Source of the DNA: Erythrocercus mccallii
Taxonomy: Eukaryota > Chordata > Aves > Passeriformes > Dicruridae
Length of the DNA stretch: 64,000 nucleotides
NCBI GenBank assembly: GCA_013397435.1
Contig: VZRG01000878.1
Span: 121,643 to 185,642, forward strand
Direction: 5' to 3'
In this document: positions 61,877 to 64,000 of the stretch, in pieces
Layout of the letters: every line of letters begins with the position of its first letter
Numbering within the stretch: position 1 is the stretch's first letter
The notes under the pieces: generated by a model
What the model saw: the letters and a program-made list of their open reading frames with translations, nothing else
The model's database searches: none
Told to the model about the DNA's origin: nothing
Program-made: the position numbers and the translations under genes

Positions 61877-61948
61877 TTATCTAGAGATCTTCCTCCTCTT
61901 GAGTTTTGGAGGCTTCACTTGTCTGTCTCCCTGCGGGATTTGGTGGAC
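61877..61948 (-). CDS. MBD5: MBD5 terminal coding exon (3' part of gene only)
   Basis: On the minus strand an acceptor TATTTTTAG is followed by 23 codons (VHQIPQGDRQ, then a basic tail ending KRRKISR) and TAA at 61877-61879. This agrees closely with the C-terminal residues of vertebrate MBD5 as I remember them. MBD5 is also the expected upstream neighbour of EPC2 in vertebrates, in the same orientation. MBD5 is a methyl-CpG-binding-domain family nuclear protein with a C-terminal PWWP domain, reported to associate with the PR-DUB complex. The basic tail could act as a nuclear localisation signal. One other phase is open to a TAG nearby, but only phase 0 gives the MBD5-like sequence. All upstream exons lie beyond the window. 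Confidence 0.85.
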   Translation of the reverse strand, partial: VHQIPQGDRQVKPPKLKRRKISR

Positions 61949-64000
61949 CTAAAAATAAGCAGATTCACAATTAGCGAAGGGCAGTGGTCAGAGGCACCAA
62001 GGAGCTGCAGGGGGGCTCGAGGGGCTGTCAGGAACCAGCTCTCAGCGTTTCACAGCTCCACTGAACAAAGGGACCTCAACAACTTTGAGAAACTGGCAGG
62101 AAAAGGTTGATTCCATAACCTGTGCATCCCAAACCTTCCCAGCTGAAGGGGCTGGAAAACAACCACATCATCAGGGACTGAAACCCCCTCAGCAGAGACT
62201 GAAGACTGACCCCAAACTGCAGTAATGGCAAACTGACTGACAAACTTTCATACATTGTCGTGCCCAGGGTGATAAAACGTGGGAAGAGGATGGTGAGAAA
62301 ATGCTGCTAACAGGGAGAATTGGAGAAATCCAGCACAGGGCTGTTGTTAAGGAATGAGGGATGATCAGGAAACTCTTTGTGCTGAAACGGAAACATTCAG
62401 TTCCCAGCTAATGCTGGATGGATTTGAGAGCCCAAGTTTGGCATCGCTGGCTGCTCAGGGAGAACCAGCAGGAGCGAGAGGAGGAGGAGGAAGGCTGAGC
62501 TGGTGTGGAATTCCACCACCATCTGTCGGCAGCAGCTGCAGCTCCCAGCAGAGGAACCAATCCCTCGGCAGCTCCCTGAGCTTCTCCCTGAGCTCTCCAG
62601 CTGCCGACACTCCCTGCCTCCACTGCCTCCTGCCACAATTCCCCGTTGGAGCTGCTGACCCTGCTGCACACGTTTCCCATTTCACACTGGCTGGGGCTGA
62701 GCAGCAGGAGCTGCACGAGCTGCAAGTCCCTGAAAAGAGCTGCTGATTCCTTGGGAGTGCTTCTAGGAATGGGAATCCTTATGGAAATCAGCCCTGATCC
62801 CAAATTCTGTGCCCACATGATTAAAGGCTCGGTCAAGGCACTGCAGGTCCATCAGTTTAGGTGACAGGAGAACCAGAGCAGCAAATCCAACCACAGCACC
62901 TCCCCTGAGCCACTTCCTGCTGCTCCCAACACCCAGAGATCCAGGCAGCTTTTGCTTTTCCTGGATTTATGGGTGGGAAAAGGTGGCAGCAGGATGGGCC
63001 AGCCCAAACACCCATCCTAAATTTATTTGTTACAGACCAACAATCAGCTCCTGCTTTCCTTGTCCTTCCAAAGGAGGGAAACACAACAACGTTGGTTTAA
63101 ATCAAAGCTCAAATCTCACTTTGTAAAATTCAGTTTCAACAAAAGATTTGTTCGGGTTGTTACTTAAAAGCTACTGAAGAACTTTTAAAATATTTCTCGT
63201 TGGGTCTGAAATCAGCTCTAAGCCTCCAGTTCTTCAAATATATAAATAAATATAAATATATTTCCCTTTTTATGCCCCAGAACCTCCCCAAAGTGTTACT
63301 GTAACTTCCAAACCTGCACATCTTCAGTTCTGAGCACTGAATAGCAGCAAAAAACTGTGTGTTCAAACACTTTATAATTAATAATTTGAATAATTAATGA
63401 CCAAATAGAAGATGTGGGAGGTTACATGAGCTGTGATAGATTTTTTTTTTTATTTTTAGGTGGGCTGCAATGAAATTACAGCCATATTTTAGAAATAAAA
63501 ATGAGGATATTTTATAAACCAAACTTGTTATTGGAAAGATGCTGGAGTTACACAATAACAGTGTAATTAGTGTGGAAAAACCACCCCTGGGTGTGATTTA
63601 GAAATCTTTTTTTTTTTTTAACTTACCTTTCATGACAATATCTTTCATTTCTCATGGGGAAAACTGAATTCCAATAATTTTGCACTCAAAAGAAAGATGC
63701 TTTCAAATGTGGTTTCAGTATCTTGCTACTCCAGCTGAGAAACAAATGAGCCTGATTTTGTGTCATTAGCCAGAGGAACCCCATGGAACACAGGCAGGAT
63801 TGGAACTCATCCAGGTATTACCAGGCTGGATGTGCAAATCTCTTTTGTCCAAAGTGATAAAATCTGCAGTGCACCTAAAATCCTCCAACTTTTCCCATTT
63901 TTCAGAAGCATCAGACATTTGCAAATAGTTTTTCATGCAGGGGAAATATTGAAAATTCCTCCTTCTTTCAGAAAATAACCCCGGAATTTGTTAGAAAGCC
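61949..64000 (-). other. MBD5: MBD5 intron (partial)
   Basis: The sequence upstream of the terminal exon holds no exon that could encode the expected preceding residues. A consensus donor-like sequence near 63625 was examined and not accepted. The penultimate exon should lie beyond the right edge. Confidence 0.65.

Noticed and set aside
62408..62836. 142-codon minus-strand frame in the MBD5 intron
   Set aside because: There is no recognisable MBD or PWWP sequence, no fitting splice sites, and the Ser/Gln-rich composition fits chance.
63621..63770. Possible MBD5 exon ending at a consensus donor (AAAG then GTAAGT, minus strand)
   Set aside because: The reading frame and end phase do not give the residues expected before the terminal MBD5 exon, and the preceding sequence carries stops.

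Overview
The window is vertebrate nuclear DNA, almost certainly from a bird. Genes have many GT-AG introns, and the interspersed repeats are mostly 5'-truncated CR1 LINE ends of the avian type plus one solo LTR that resembles avian ERVL-type LTRs. I see no bacterial-style operons, CRISPR arrays or complete mobile elements. I name no species.

The centre is one complete gene on the minus strand, EPC2 (enhancer of polycomb homolog 2). All 14 coding exons were placed by reading the translation and splice sites. They run from the ATG at 41751 down to the stop codon at 7502-7504 and give an intact 806-residue protein. Exon 1 lies in a CpG-island promoter (about 40.7-42.14 kb) and is followed by a 13.2 kb first intron. 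Exons 4-10 are packed into 3.8 kb (16.5-20.3 kb). The AT-rich 3' UTR runs from 7501 to about 6260. The left 6.2 kb is downstream flank with no recognisable gene. Vertebrate synteny predicts KIF5C further left, but none of its exons is visible.

The right side holds the 3' end of a second minus-strand gene. A 72-bp terminal coding exon (61877-61948) ends in a basic KRRKISR tail and matches what I remember of the MBD5 C-terminus. MBD5 is also the expected upstream neighbour of EPC2. Its presumed 3' UTR occupies about 58.4-61.88 kb, and the last 2 kb of the window is MBD5 intron. The 16 kb between the two genes holds CR1 fragments, simple repeats and no convincing gene.

EPC2 is a scaffold subunit of the NuA4/TIP60 histone acetyltransferase complex. 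MBD5 is a methyl-CpG-binding-domain family protein with a PWWP domain, linked to the PR-DUB deubiquitinase. Both are chromatin regulators, arranged head to tail and transcribed in the same direction.

I found no clearly new biological system. The most notable structures are two degenerate minisatellites bracketing the EPC2 promoter, a pair of YY1-like motifs around exon 1, an isolated CpG-rich islet inside the presumed MBD5 3' UTR, and an assembly gap inside a ~73-bp tandem repeat in EPC2 intron 2.
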